From positions 57,140 to 121,139 of the forward strand of contig JAUJNY010000004.1 in the NCBI GenBank assembly GCA_030447955.1: a DNA stretch of 64,000 nucleotides, in the 5' to 3' direction. Each line of letters opens with the position of its first letter. The stretch's first letter is position 1. The position numbers were made by a program, and so were the translations under genes. The stretch comes from Jiangellales bacterium (GTDB lineage Bacteria > Actinomycetota > Actinomycetes > Jiangellales > Jiangellaceae). The notes below the pieces were generated by a model that did not search any database, had not been told where the DNA came from, and saw only the letters and a list, made by a program, of their open reading frames with translations. Shown here piece by piece: positions 46,130-55,363 of the stretch.

Positions 46130-46152
46130 GGGCGGCCGACCGCTCCCGCAGG

Positions 46153-46677
46153 TCAGCCGCTGGGGCCCTGGGTCCGGACCCGCTCCACCTCGCTGAGCGC
46201 TCCGCGCAGGTCGCCCAGCCAGCCTTCGGTGTTGCGGCCCACGAGCTTGACGCACCAGGCCAGCGCGTCGGAGCGGCTGCGCGCCACCCCCGCGTCGACC
46301 AGCGTGTCGAGCACCCGGCGCTCCGGCTGACGCAACCGAGTCATCACCGGAGCCGCCAGCCGGGTGAACAGCTCCTGCTCGTCGCCGACCTGCGCGCCCC
46401 AGGCGACCTTGCGACCCGTACGGTGCTCCAGCTCGCGCGCGATCTTCATGCGCCGCTCGCGGGTGCGCTCGCGGAACTCCTTGATCCGCCCGGACGCGGC
46501 AGCTGCGCGTTCCGCGTCCGACGCATCGGCGGCGACGTCGGGTGCGGGCAGCCGGCCCACGACCATGATCTCTTCGCGGTCGACGGTGACCTCGGGGGCC
46601 CCGTCGAACCAGTCCTGGGGCAGCCGGCCGGTCAGCCAGCCGCGGACCTGTTCGGTGATGGTGTCGTCTTCAGTCAT
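46153..46677 (-). CDS. Conserved hypothetical protein
   Basis: 174 residues, no signal peptide. The N-terminal half is acidic and ends in a short conserved strand pattern (APEVTVDREEIMVVGRLP). A charged helix follows (GRIKEFRERTRERRMKIARELEHRTG). The C-terminal part, QPERRVLDTLVDAGVARSRSDALAWCVKLVG, resembles a ribbon-helix-helix or helical DNA-binding segment. I know similar actinobacterial proteins only as hypothetical. It lies between hemolysin III (convergent) and a GNAT gene on the same strand. Confidence 0.7.
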   Translation of the reverse strand: MTEDDTITEQVRGWLTGRLPQDWFDGAPEVTVDREEIMVVGRLPAPDVAADASDAERAAAASGRIKEFRERTRERRMKIARELEHRTGRKVAWGAQVGDEQELFTRLAAPVMTRLRQPERRVLDTLVDAGVARSRSDALAWCVKLVGRNTEGWLGDLRGALSEVERVRTQGPSG

Positions 46678-46712
46678 GCGTACACAATTACACGATTACC
46701 GCTCATTGTCAC

Positions 46713-47195
46713 TTACTGGACTAAGACGACGTAGCGCTGCCGCCCGGAGCTGGTGCCGACGTCGTGGTGGCCGACGTCGACGAACCCGCTGGCGCGGGCA
46801 ACGGCGAGGCTGCGGGCGTTCCATTCCTGGATGACGCAGCGCAGTCGGGCACCCGGCGCAACCGAGCGGGCGTGCGCGACCACGACCCGGGCAAGGTCGG
46901 CTCCGTACCCGCGGCCGGTCAGCTCAGGGTCCATGCCCACACCGACGTCCAACGTGCCGGGCTCCTCGACCTGGCCCGGCACTCGCGCCTCCACCCCGAG
47001 GCAGCAGAACCCGACGAGAACCCCCGTCGCGTCCTCGACCGCCCAGAAACCCTCGTCCGCCTGTGGCGCAGCTGTCGAGTCGTAGATCGACCAGGGCCCG
47101 GGATAGCGCCAGGTGGCCATCGCCATGCCGTCGTCCGCGGTCAGCGGACGGACCCGGAACGGCGGGGCGACCTCGCGGTCGCCGGCGGAGGTCAT
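46713..47195 (-). CDS. GNAT-family N-acetyltransferase
   Basis: 160 residues from ATG 47195. GNAT pattern: [41 protein letters not shown], then the acetyl-CoA loop [20 protein letters not shown] and [20 protein letters not shown]. The start overlaps the stop of the thioredoxin-domain gene upstream as ATGA, so the two are coupled. Substrate unknown; the [11 protein letters not shown] type is a common small-molecule or protein acetyltransferase subgroup. Confidence 0.88.
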   Translation of the reverse strand: MTSAGDREVAPPFRVRPLTADDGMAMATWRYPGPWSIYDSTAAPQADEGFWAVEDATGVLVGFCCLGVEARVPGQVEEPGTLDVGVGMDPELTGRGYGADLARVVVAHARSVAPGARLRCVIQEWNARSLAVARASGFVDVGHHDVGTSSGRQRYVVLVQ

Positions 47196-49309
47196 CCGGC
47201 CGGGGACTGCGACAGCCAGTCGGGAAGCCCCAGCTGGTCCGCCAGCGCCGCCGGTTCGGTCACCGGGGCCTGGCAGGTGAAGCCGCGGCACACGTATGCC
47301 GCCGCCCGCCCGCCCACGAGAGGACGGTCGCGCAGCAGCGGTACAGCAGGCACCTCCGGACCGGCCGGGTCGGCCGGGTCGGCCGGGTCGGCCGGGTCGG
47401 CCGGGTCACCGAATGCCACCACCGCCCCGGGTGAGACCGTACGGCGGGCGGTGTCGAGCAGCGCGGCTCGTCCGGGGTCCTCCGCAGGCCCGACCACCGC
47501 GACTTCCAGGGGACCAGCCACCAGTGCCTCGGCGACCGCCAGGCCCCACCCGGCGAAACGCGGTGCCCGTCGAGCCAGCAACCCCGCCACACCCAGAGCG
47601 CGCTCCGCAGCCTCGCGATGCCGCGCTGACCCGGTGAGTGCGGAGTAGGACAGCAGTGCACCGGCCAGTGCGGAGGTGCCCGAGGGAGTTGCAGTGTCAG
47701 TCGGGTCCTGCGGACGTCGGACGAGCAGCTCGGCGTCGTCCGCGGTGTCGTAGAAGCCGCCTGCACCGTCGGCGAACCGGGCCAGTGCCACGTCGAGCAG
47801 CTCCCCCGCGCGGGTGAGCCACTGGGGGTCGCCGGTGGCGCTGAGCAGCCCGAGGAAAGCCTCGGCGACGTCCGCGTAGTCCTCGAGCACCCCGGCATTG
47901 CGGCCGGCGACGCCGTCCCGCGACGTGCGCCGTAGCCGCCCACCCTCGTGCAGGTGCACCCGGACGAGCAGGTCGGTGGCCTCGAGGGCGGCAGTGAGGT
48001 AGGTGGGCTCGTCGAGCAGCACCGACGCTTCGGCGAGGGCCGTGACCGCCAGCCCGTTCCACGCCGCCACCACCTTGTCGTCGCGACCGGGCTGCGGTCG
48101 GCTCGCCCGCGCCTCCCGCAGCACCGCGCGCACCCGCGCCCAGCGCTCCGGGTCGTCGGGGTCCGCCCGCAGCTGCAGCGTGGAGGAGCCGTGCTCAAAG
48201 GTTCCCGTCGCGGTCACCGTGAGCAGGTCCGCGGCCCAGGCGCCGTCACCCTCCCCCAGCACCTCTCGCAGCTGCGCGGGGGTCCACACGTAGGTCAGCC
48301 CCTCGACCCCGTGGCCCCCGCCCGACCCCGCAGGCTGCTCCTCGGCGGGAGTGTCGGCGTCGAGCGCCGAGGCGAAACCCCCCTCCGCGGTCCGCAGGTC
48401 GTCCAGCAGGAAGGCAGCGGTCTCCTGGACCACCCGGCGGCCCAGCGAAGACCCGGTGGCCTTCCACCAGTGCAGGTACACCCGCAGCAGCAACGCGTTG
48501 TCGTACAGCATCTTCTCGAAGTGCGGGACCACCCACTCCCGGTCGACGCTGTAACGGGCGAAGCCGCCGCCGAGCTGGTCGTACATGCCGCCGCGGGCCA
48601 TCCGCTCGCAGGTCCGCTCGGTCATCGTCATCGCGTCCGGCGAGCCGGTGCGCGCGTGGTTGCGCAACAAGAACTCGAGGACCATCGAGGGCGGGAACTT
48701 CGGGGCCGCGCCGAAGCCGGCGTGCAGCGCGTCGAACTCCCGGCCCAGCTGCGCGACCGCGGCGTCCAGATCGTCCGTGGTCGGCGGCTGCGCCGAGCCG
48801 CTGGGTGCGCTGCGCTCGGCCAGCTGCCGCACGATCTCCGCGCCCACCCGCTTGACCTCGCCGCGGCGCTCCGTCCACGTCCGGGTGATGGACTCCAGCA
48901 GCTGGGGGAAGCTCGGCATCCCGTGCCGGGGCTGCGGCGGGAAGTAGGTGCCGCAGTAGAACGGCTCACCAGAGGGGGTGAGGAACGCGGTCAGCGGCCA
49001 GCCGCCATGCCCGGTCATCGCCTGCACGGCCTCCATGTAGACCGCATCGACGTCCGGCCGCTCCTCCCGGTCGACCTTGACGCTGACGAAGTGGTCGTTG
49101 AGGTACGCCGCGATGCCCGGGTCCGCGAAGGACTCGTGCGCCATCACATGGCACCAGTGGCAGGCCGCGTAGCCAATGGACAGCATCACCGGAACGTCGC
49201 GGCGACGGGCCTCGGCGAAGGCCTGCTCCTCCCACTCCCACCAGTCGACCGGGTTGTCGGCGTGCTGGAGCAGGTACGGACTGGTGGCGCCGGCCAGGCG
49301 GTTGGGCAT
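47192..49309 (-). CDS. Thioredoxin-domain protein, YyaL/DUF255 family
   Basis: 705 residues. An N-terminal thioredoxin-like DUF255 domain (about 1-170) has [21 protein letters not shown], the [12 protein letters not shown] active-site motif and [16 protein letters not shown]. The rest is an (alpha/alpha)6-barrel like N-acylglucosamine epimerases. The family includes mammalian SPATA20 and B. subtilis YyaL; its biochemical role is not settled. An in-frame Asp-Pro-Ala repeat (about 630-645) comes from a 9-bp tandem repeat. It is coupled to a GNAT gene and matches Rv1084 in context. Confidence 0.92.
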   Translation of the reverse strand: MPNRLAGATSPYLLQHADNPVDWWEWEEQAFAEARRRDVPVMLSIGYAACHWCHVMAHESFADPGIAAYLNDHFVSVKVDREERPDVDAVYMEAVQAMTGHGGWPLTAFLTPSGEPFYCGTYFPPQPRHGMPSFPQLLESITRTWTERRGEVKRVGAEIVRQLAERSAPSGSAQPPTTDDLDAAVAQLGREFDALHAGFGAAPKFPPSMVLEFLLRNHARTGSPDAMTMTERTCERMARGGMYDQLGGGFARYSVDREWVVPHFEKMLYDNALLLRVYLHWWKATGSSLGRRVVQETAAFLLDDLRTAEGGFASALDADTPAEEQPAGSGGGHGVEGLTYVWTPAQLREVLGEGDGAWAADLLTVTATGTFEHGSSTLQLRADPDDPERWARVRAVLREARASRPQPGRDDKVVAAWNGLAVTALAEASVLLDEPTYLTAALEATDLLVRVHLHEGGRLRRTSRDGVAGRNAGVLEDYADVAEAFLGLLSATGDPQWLTRAGELLDVALARFADGAGGFYDTADDAELLVRRPQDPTDTATPSGTSALAGALLSYSALTGSARHREAAERALGVAGLLARRAPRFAGWGLAVAEALVAGPLEVAVVGPAEDPGRAALLDTARRTVSPGAVVAFGDPADPADPADPADPAGPEVPAVPLLRDRPLVGGRAAAYVCRGFTCQAPVTEPAALADQLGLPDWLSQSPAG
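47362..47406. repeat. 9-bp tandem repeat in the YyaL-like gene
   Basis: Five perfect copies of CGGCCGGGT (47362-47406) code for the Asp-Pro-Ala repeat near the C-terminus of the DUF255 protein. The unit keeps the reading frame, so copy number can vary without loss of the gene. Confidence 0.9.
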
Positions 49310-49375
49310 GGGGCAGGCTCCTTCGTGACCTCGAATTGCTCACCCTCGCACGAGTCCTACCCGGTGCTGCGGCCG

Positions 49376-49906
<531 letters not shown>

Positions 49907-50021
49907 GACCGACACCCTGCCAGGGAAGCCGATCGCCGGTCATAGCTGGCCGAGGTAGAAGCGGGTGCCCTGGTCGTCGGTGCAGTTCGCCTCCGGGGTG
50001 GCGGGCCGACCCGGATCCTCG

Positions 50022-50363
50022 TCAGCGGACGGCGGGCGCTCCGCTCTCGGTAGGTAGGCCAGCCTCGACCCAGTCCTGAATGCCGTCGGGGTACTTGCAG
50101 ACGTTGGTGTAGCCAAGGCTCTCGAGCTTCGCGGCGACCTGACCGCTGTTGGGGCAGGCAGCGTTGGAGCAGTAGGTGACGATGGCGGCATTCTTGTCGG
50201 GCAGCAGCTGGGCGGCGCGGGTGTCGACCTCGTCGGCGACGAGGTTGAGCGCCCCGGGCAGGTGCTGCCGGCTGTAGTAGGCCTCAGGTAGAGCGTCGAC
50301 GAGGATGAGGGTGCCTGCGTCGAGCCCCGCCTTGAGCTGGTCGCGGCTGATGGTCTGGGTCAT
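50022..50363 (-). CDS. Rhodanese-domain protein
   Basis: 113 residues, a single rhodanese domain. It has LKAGLDAGTLILVDALPEAYY, QHLPGALNLVADEV, the active-site loop TYCSNAACPNS with the catalytic Cys, and YPDGIQDWVEAGLP. Typical of small sulfurtransferases or thiosulfate/polysulfide handling proteins. The ATG is at 50363, preceded by GGGAGG. It is divergent from a TetR regulator across 116 bp, so it may be that regulator's target. Confidence 0.88.
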   Translation of the reverse strand: MTQTISRDQLKAGLDAGTLILVDALPEAYYSRQHLPGALNLVADEVDTRAAQLLPDKNAAIVTYCSNAACPNSGQVAAKLESLGYTNVCKYPDGIQDWVEAGLPTESGAPAVR

Positions 50364-50462
50364 TGGTTACCTCCCGGGTCTGGTGCGGTGCCCTCCGGCA
50401 GTCGCCGGAGGGGGCTGGTGCACGAAGGGCCTTGGCGCTGGGACTTCCGGCCGAGGCGCATG

Positions 50463-50510
50463 CGGACTAGAGTCCGGTCATGGCCACGGACGTTACCGGA
50501 CCTGAGTCCG
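50463..50510. promoter_or_regulatory. Two similar dyads at the TetR gene start
   Basis: CGGACT-AG-AGTCCG (50463-50476, perfect 6-bp arms) ends three bases before the TetR ATG. A related dyad CGGACC-TG-AGTCCG is at 50497-50510. The spacing is 34 bp. Such paired dyads in a regulator's own promoter are typical TetR operators; binding is inferred. Confidence 0.5.
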
Positions 50511-51160
50511 TTTCGTCAACGAGGTCCGTAGGCTGCACCACGCCGTACCGCGTCGACCTGCCTGTTCTCCACGTTGGCGTAGTCCGCGAACGCGCCGACG
50601 CCGCCCGCAATCGGCTGCGCGTCCTGGCCGCCGCGGAGCGGTTGTTCGCCGAGCGAGGGGTCGAGGGCGTCACGATGGACGAGGTCGCCGCGACGGCGGG
50701 TGTCGGCAAAGGGACTCTGTACCGGCGGTTCGTCGACAAGGGCGGCCTGGCGGTCGCGCTGCTTGACGAGCGGGAGCGCGACCTCCAGCAGCGCATTCTG
50801 ACCGGCCCGCCCCCGCTGGGCCCTGGCGCCGACCCAGCCGATCGGCTTGCGGCCTTCGTCGCGGACTACCTGTCGTTCGTAGACCGCCAACTCGACCTGG
50901 TGCTGCTGTCCGAGACCGCTACCCCCGGGGCCCGGCTGCGCACCGGCGCGCACGCCTTCTGGCGCCAGCACTGCCGCTACCTGCTGCGCGAGGCAAGAGC
51001 TCCGCAGCCGGACCTGCGCGCCGACCTACTCCTCGCCAGCCTGGCCGCCGACCAGGTCCGCCACTGGCTCCATGACGAGCACCGCAACCTCGACGACCTC
51101 GCCGTCGGATTGTCCGCCATCGCTCTTGTGCTCGCGCAGCCGCACCCGCGACGCACCTAA
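50480..51160 (+). CDS. TetR-family transcriptional regulator
   Basis: 226 residues. The helix-turn-helix is in NRLRVLAAAERLFAERGVEGVTMDEVAATAGVGKGTLYRRFVDKGGL, preceded by an unusual 40-residue leader; no later ATG or GTG lies before the HTH, so ATG 50480 is kept. The C-terminal ligand domain starts DLQQRILTGPPPLGPG. Divergent from the rhodanese gene. Ligand unknown. Confidence 0.85.
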   Translation: MATDVTGPESVSSTRSVGCTTPYRVDLPVLHVGVVRERADAARNRLRVLAAAERLFAERGVEGVTMDEVAATAGVGKGTLYRRFVDKGGLAVALLDERERDLQQRILTGPPPLGPGADPADRLAAFVADYLSFVDRQLDLVLLSETATPGARLRTGAHAFWRQHCRYLLREARAPQPDLRADLLLASLAADQVRHWLHDEHRNLDDLAVGLSAIALVLAQPHPRRT

Positions 51161-51240
51161 GTCTCCGGCAGATAGACGGTCCGCTCGCCGAGAAGCCCGC
51201 GGCTCGATCCTGGTGTGACGCGGCGCCCGCTGACAGTCGG

Positions 51241-51639
51241 CTAGCGGCGACCGATCGCCTCGATCGGGCAGGTGGGGCCGGTCGCCCTGGCGAGCCGCCG
51301 GTCGGTGGTGAGGAGGACTGCATCGAGTGCCTCGGCGAGCGCGACGTACATCGCGTCCCAGCCACGCACGGTGCTGCGCAGCTGCCAGGCGCGACCGAGC
51401 AGGGGGCGGTGACCGAACCGCTCGCCGGGCCAGGCTTCGAGGTCCTCGACCGCCTGCGTGGCTGCGGTGCGGTCCAGGCGCTGGTGCAGGTGCTCGCGCC
51501 GGAGGAAGCCCAGGACCTCGACGTCGACGATGTGCGGGGCGGCGTGGTCAGCGTCACTGGCGAGTCGGTAGCGAATCGCCTCGGCATCCGGCCCCCCGAT
51601 CAACACCTCGCAGAGGCAGGAGGCGTCAACGACCAGCAT
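51241..51639 (-). CDS. vapC: PIN-domain ribonuclease toxin (VapC-like)
   Basis: 132 residues. The PIN-domain acidic residues can be read as Asp5 (MLVVDASCL), Glu41 (HIVDVEVLGFL), Asp95 (VRGWDAMYVALAEAL) and Asp113 (LLTTDRRLAR). Probable RNase toxin of a VapBC module that cuts tRNA or rRNA when free. It overlaps the antitoxin gene by 14 bp. It lies in the accessory stretch between the YyaL-like gene and mca. Confidence 0.88.
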   Translation of the reverse strand: MLVVDASCLCEVLIGGPDAEAIRYRLASDADHAAPHIVDVEVLGFLRREHLHQRLDRTAATQAVEDLEAWPGERFGHRPLLGRAWQLRSTVRGWDAMYVALAEALDAVLLTTDRRLARATGPTCPIEAIGRR

Positions 51640-51871
51640 CCGGCCACGGGCCGCGCTGTTCGTCGAGCGCGGCGAGAACCTCGGCGCGCCCGATCGGCGC
51701 GGATCGTCGACGCGTCCGCGTCAGCCACTCAGCCACGCTGGGCCGGGTGGCCAGGCGTACGGCCTCTGCACGCAGCAGCTCCGGCACGCTGATTCCGGCC
51801 TCGGCAGCCCGCCGGACCAGGCCGGCGTACACATCGTCGTCGAGGTCGCGGATCTGGACGGTCTTCGGCAC
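51626..51871 (-). CDS. vapB: Ribbon-helix-helix antitoxin (VapB/FitA-like)
   Basis: 81 residues from GTG 51871. The RHH fold TVQIRDLDDDVYAGLVRRAAEAGISVPELLRAEAVRLA is at the N-terminus. The C-terminal toxin-binding tail is RTRRRSAPIGRAEVLAALDEQRGPWP. First gene of the vapBC pair. The GTG is eight bases after a possible -10 (TGTTAC on the minus strand). Confidence 0.85.
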   Translation of the reverse strand: MPKTVQIRDLDDDVYAGLVRRAAEAGISVPELLRAEAVRLATRPSVAEWLTRTRRRSAPIGRAEVLAALDEQRGPWPDAGR

Positions 51872-51990
51872 CCGACGACGGTAACATGCGTCCGCGAAGG
51901 GGATCATGCATACGCGCATGTCCACGTGCTCTCGAACATCGGCCCGAGGAAGCGAGCGTCCGATCCTGCTATTGCAGTCACTCCGGTGGC

Positions 51991-52293
51991 TCAGCCGCGG
52001 CCGGGAACGTCGGGACCCTCCCGCTCAGGGCGCCCGTCGGCCTCTCCCCCGGAGCCGCTACCACCTCTTGAGGGGTAGTCGCCACGCGAGGCGTCCCGCA
52101 TGCGCCCGGCGTCGTCGCTGGCGGTGGGGTCGAAGTCGATCCGGTCCAGCTGACGCTTCATCGAGCGGTGCAACAGCCACAGCGTGCCGCCGAGGATCAC
52201 CAGGATGGCCAGCGCGATCGGGCCCGGCTGGTAGCGCTCGAGCAGCGCGGGGTCGGTGGCCAGGACGGTTACCGGGGCGTCCATGTCGCTCAT
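51991..52293 (-). CDS. Small single-pass membrane protein
   Basis: 100 residues. One membrane helix (IALAILVILGGTLWLLHRSM, about 26-45) follows a short N-terminal segment. A hydrophilic tail is rich in Gly, Asp and Arg (ASDDAGRMRDASRGDYPSRG). It lies 58 bp downstream of mca on the same strand. M. tuberculosis has a comparable small gene (Rv1083) next to mca. Function unknown. Confidence 0.7.
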   Translation of the reverse strand: MSDMDAPVTVLATDPALLERYQPGPIALAILVILGGTLWLLHRSMKRQLDRIDFDPTASDDAGRMRDASRGDYPSRGGSGSGGEADGRPEREGPDVPGRG

Positions 52294-52351
52294 CGTGCCA
52301 CCGCTCGCCGTGATCGACGGCCTTTCCGGGCCCGGACGTTGCGCTGCCTCC

Positions 52352-53263
52352 CTACCGGGACACCGACGCCCGCACCCCGGCGAACAGGTCGTCCTCGGGT
52401 ACCTCGACGTCGCCCAGCGAGCGGGCCAACTCGAAGTCCTCGGTCGGCCACGCCACCTGATGGACGTCCAGCGGGCAGGCGAACCACGGCCCCTCGGGGT
52501 CGATCTGGGTGGCGTGCGCGAGCAGTGCCCGGTCCCGCACCGCGAAGTAGTCGGCTGCCGGGACCCGAGTGGTGATACGGGCCGCGTGCTCGGGGTCGCG
52601 CTCCCACTCCGCCAGCCGCTCCGTGTACGGCGACTCCAGGCCGCGCCGCAGCATCTCGTCGTGCAGCGCCTGCGTGCGCTCGCGGTGGAAGGAGTGGTGG
52701 TAGTACAGCTTGCGCGGCTGCCATGGCTCGCCCACTTCCGGGTACGCCTCCGGGTCACCGGCGGCCTCGAACGCCGCCACCGCTACCCGGTGGCACATCA
52801 CGTGGTCGGGATGGGGATAACCGCCGTTCTCGTCGTACGTCGTCATGACGTGCGGGCGGAAGCGCCGGACGACCTCCACCAGGGGCCGCGCCGCGACGTC
52901 CAGCGGCAACGCGGCGAAGCACCCGTCGGGCAGTGGAGGCGGCGGGTCACCGTCCGGCCAGCCGGAGTCGACGAACCCGAGCCACTCCTGGTCGACCCCG
53001 AGGATTTCCCGGGCGCGCGCCATCTCCTGGCGGCGGATCTCGCCGATGTTGGCTTGAACGTCAGGCCGATCCATGGCGGGGTTGAGGATGGAGCCGCGCT
53101 CCCCTCCGGTACAGGTGACGACAAGCACCTGTACGCCCTCGGCGACGTACTTGGCCGTGGTGGCCGCGCCTTTGCTCGACTCGTCGTCGGGGTGGGCATG
53201 CACGTGCATGAGCCGCAGCGGTTCGGCCACGGGCGGCGGTTCCTTCCGGGCTATCAGGGACAT
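52352..53263 (-). CDS. mca: Mycothiol S-conjugate amidase Mca
   Basis: 303 residues, zinc-dependent LmbE/MshB-family amidase that splits mycothiol S-conjugates to a mercapturic acid and GlcN-Ins during detoxification. Metal ligands: [10 protein letters not shown] (His and Asp) and HPDHVMCHR. Also [18 protein letters not shown] and [15 protein letters not shown], typical of Mca over MshB. It implies a mycothiol-making actinomycete. The start ATG 53263 overlaps a run of three 17-bp repeats. Divergent from the DUF4307 gene, the usual arrangement. Confidence 0.94.
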   Translation of the reverse strand: MSLIARKEPPPVAEPLRLMHVHAHPDDESSKGAATTAKYVAEGVQVLVVTCTGGERGSILNPAMDRPDVQANIGEIRRQEMARAREILGVDQEWLGFVDSGWPDGDPPPPLPDGCFAALPLDVAARPLVEVVRRFRPHVMTTYDENGGYPHPDHVMCHRVAVAAFEAAGDPEAYPEVGEPWQPRKLYYHHSFHRERTQALHDEMLRRGLESPYTERLAEWERDPEHAARITTRVPAADYFAVRDRALLAHATQIDPEGPWFACPLDVHQVAWPTEDFELARSLGDVEVPEDDLFAGVRASVSR

Positions 53264-53300
53264 CGCGCTGTCAGGGAGATCAGGCTGTCAGGGACAATGG
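53250..53300. repeat. Three 17-bp direct repeats at the mca start
   Basis: Copies start exactly 17 bp apart with the core GCT(A/G)TCAGGGA: 53250-53266, 53267-53283 and 53284-53300. The first copy lies in mca codons 2-5 and the others cover the mca upstream region, with 42 bp left before the divergent DUF4307 gene. This could be an array of regulator sites. Confidence 0.75.
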
Positions 53301-53342
53301 TGACGCCCGCGCTCAACCAGATCGCCGAGGAGCGGATTCCCC

Positions 53343-53780
53343 GTGGCGCGCCCCGCTTCTTCGCAGCCGGCCGTACCGGGGCCGGACCTGCCCCGGCAGC
53401 GGTACGGCCGTTCGGCCGGACGCCAGCCGGCCCTCATCGTGGTGGCGAGCGTGGCCGCCGCGCTCGGGTTGGCCTGGATGGTGTGGGCGGCGCAGCACTG
53501 GGCCACGCCGCAGGCGGCAAGTCGGCTGATCTCGTACTCCGACATCACCGAACGCTCCGTCACGGTGCAGATCCAGGTCGACCGGGAGGCGGGACTTCCG
53601 GTGACCTGCGAGGTGCAGGCGCGCGGCGTCAGCCAGGCGGTCGTCGGGCGGGCGACGATCGAGATCCCGGCGGGCGAGGACACTCGGGTCTTCCTCAGCG
53701 AGGTCATCCCGACCAGCGAGCGGCCGGAGAACGCTGAGCTGCTCGGCTGCCGCGGCCCCGACCAGACGGGCCTGCGCTGA
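53343..53780 (+). CDS. DUF4307 membrane protein
   Basis: 145 residues from GTG 53343 with GAGGAG upstream. One N-terminal helix (ALIVVASVAAALGLAWMVWAA) is followed by an exported domain with SYSDITERSVTVQIQVDREAGLPVTCEVQA and a second Cys near the end. The family is found next to mca in actinobacteria (compare Rv1081c). Function unknown. Confidence 0.88.
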   Translation: MARPASSQPAVPGPDLPRQRYGRSAGRQPALIVVASVAAALGLAWMVWAAQHWATPQAASRLISYSDITERSVTVQIQVDREAGLPVTCEVQARGVSQAVVGRATIEIPAGEDTRVFLSEVIPTSERPENAELLGCRGPDQTGLR

Positions 53781-53971
53781 GCGTCGCTGGTCCAGCGTGC
53801 CGCGCCCGTGCCCTGGCCGGGTTGTTACCCTCGTGCTTCGCGCGGGCTACTGCCGCCAACGCGCAGGCGCCCGCGTGGCCGAGTCAGTGGTGCGTCATGG
53901 TTCGCGGACCGACGCATGCCGTGCGCCGCACAGACACCGCCAAGGAATTCGACCCCCCTAGGAGCCCAGCT

Positions 53972-54478
53972 GTGACCTCGACGAGCGACAACGTCGCCTG
54001 GCTCACCCAGGAGGCGTACGACCGGCTGGTGGCCGAGCTCGAGCACCTCACCGGACCAGGCCGGAGCGAGATCGCCAAGCGCATCGAGGAGGCCCGCGCG
54101 GAGGGCGACCTCTCCGAGAACGGCGGGTACCAAGCGGCCAAGGAGGAGCAGGGCAAGCAGGAGGCACGGGTGCGTCAGCTGCAGGACGTCCTGTTGCGTG
54201 CCGAGGTCGGCCAGACCGGGGTTGAGGACGGAGTCGTGGGACCGGGGATGCTCGTCACGGTGCGCTTTGCCGGTGACCCCGACACCGAGCAGTTCCTGCT
54301 GGGCAGCCGGGAGCTGCTCAACCTCGACCCCTCCATGGACGCCGCCGTCTACTCACCCCAGTCGCCGCTCGGCGCTGCCATCAACGGCCGGCGCACCGGC
54401 GAGCGGGCGACGTACCTGACTCCTGGCGGGCGCAGCGTCGAAGTCGACATCATCGACGCAAAGCCGTGGACCGGCTGA
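53972..54478 (+). CDS. greA: Transcription elongation factor GreA
   Basis: 168 residues. N-terminal coiled coil with the acidic tip motif: IAKRIEEARAEGDLSENGGYQAAKEEQGKQE, where DLSEN is the catalytic tip inserted into the RNA polymerase channel. C-terminal FKBP-like domain ends in PGGRSVEVDIIDAKPW. The GTG at 53972 has AGGAG seven bases upstream. Together with mca and DUF4307 it forms a conserved actinobacterial neighbourhood. The 191 bp upstream hold no gene that I can support. Confidence 0.95.
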   Translation: MTSTSDNVAWLTQEAYDRLVAELEHLTGPGRSEIAKRIEEARAEGDLSENGGYQAAKEEQGKQEARVRQLQDVLLRAEVGQTGVEDGVVGPGMLVTVRFAGDPDTEQFLLGSRELLNLDPSMDAAVYSPQSPLGAAINGRRTGERATYLTPGGRSVEVDIIDAKPWTG

Positions 54479-54544
54479 CGCCTGACTGAGGTCCTGCATC
54501 GGCGGAGAGCCTGGACCCGCTGGACGCCATTGGGCCGTCGCGGC

Positions 54545-55363
54545 TCAGCGAGTGGCGGCTCGGCGGTACTGGCGGATCGCCAGCGGAACGAAGACGGCGA
54601 GGATCAGTGCGATCCATCCCAGGCTCGCGATGACCGGGTGCTGCAGCGGCCACGCGTCGGAGGGCGGCGGCAGGCCGGGTGTCCCCGGCGGCGGAACGTT
54701 GCCAAAGAAGTCGCGGACGGCGGCGATGACGGCGGTCACGGGGTTCCACTCCGCCACCGGTCGCAGCCACGGTGCGTAGCCCTCCAGCGGCACGAAGGCA
54801 TTCGAGAGGAACGTCAGCGGGAAGACCCACAGGAAGCTGGCGTTGTTGACGACCTCGACGCTGCGCACGGCCAGGCCGATGGTGGCCGAGATCCAGCTCA
54901 GCGCGTAGGAGAAGAGCAGCAGCAGCGCGAAGCCGGCGGCGGCGCTCAGCACGTCCTCGCGGATCCGCCAGCCGACGAGCAAGCCGCAGGCGCTCATCAC
55001 GACGACGACGATCAGGTTGTTGACCAGGTCGCTGGTGGTTCGGCCCACCAGGACGGCCGCGCGTGACATCGGCAGCGACCGGAACCGGTCGATGATCCCC
55101 TTCTGCAGGTCATCGGCGAGCCCGGTGCCGGTGATGGTCGAGCCGAACGCCACGGTCTGCACGAAGATCCCGGCCATGAGGAACTCGCGGTAGTCCACGC
55201 CGGGCACGTCGATGGCGCCGCCGAAGACGTACGCGAAGAGCAGCACGAACATCACCGGCTGCACCGTGGTGAACACGAGCAGGTCGGGCAGCCGCTTGAT
55301 CTTGATCAGGTTGCGCTCGGCCACGACGGCGCCGTCGGCGAGCGCAGCGGTGAATGCGTTCAT
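54545..55363 (-). CDS. ABC-2 type transporter permease (DrrB-like)
   Basis: 272 residues with six helices (LLVFTTVQPVMFVLLFAYVFGG; FLMAGIFVQTVAFGSTI; NNLIVVVVMSACGLLVGW; AAAGFALLLLFSYALSWI; ASFLWVFPLTFLSNAFVP; IASLGWIALILAVFVPLAI). The DDLQKGIIDRFRSLPMSR cytoplasmic motif is typical of DrrB-like exporters. It overlaps the ATPase stop by 4 bp. Probably exports a hydrophobic drug or lipid. Confidence 0.92.
   Translation of the reverse strand: MNAFTAALADGAVVAERNLIKIKRLPDLLVFTTVQPVMFVLLFAYVFGGAIDVPGVDYREFLMAGIFVQTVAFGSTITGTGLADDLQKGIIDRFRSLPMSRAAVLVGRTTSDLVNNLIVVVVMSACGLLVGWRIREDVLSAAAGFALLLLFSYALSWISATIGLAVRSVEVVNNASFLWVFPLTFLSNAFVPLEGYAPWLRPVAEWNPVTAVIAAVRDFFGNVPPPGTPGLPPPSDAWPLQHPVIASLGWIALILAVFVPLAIRQYRRAATR

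Noticed and set aside
49940-50191. Open frame on the minus strand ending TDDQGTRFYLGQL after the rhodanese gene
   Set aside because: It overlaps the rhodanese gene in another frame and has poor codon use; at most the last 20 codons look coding.
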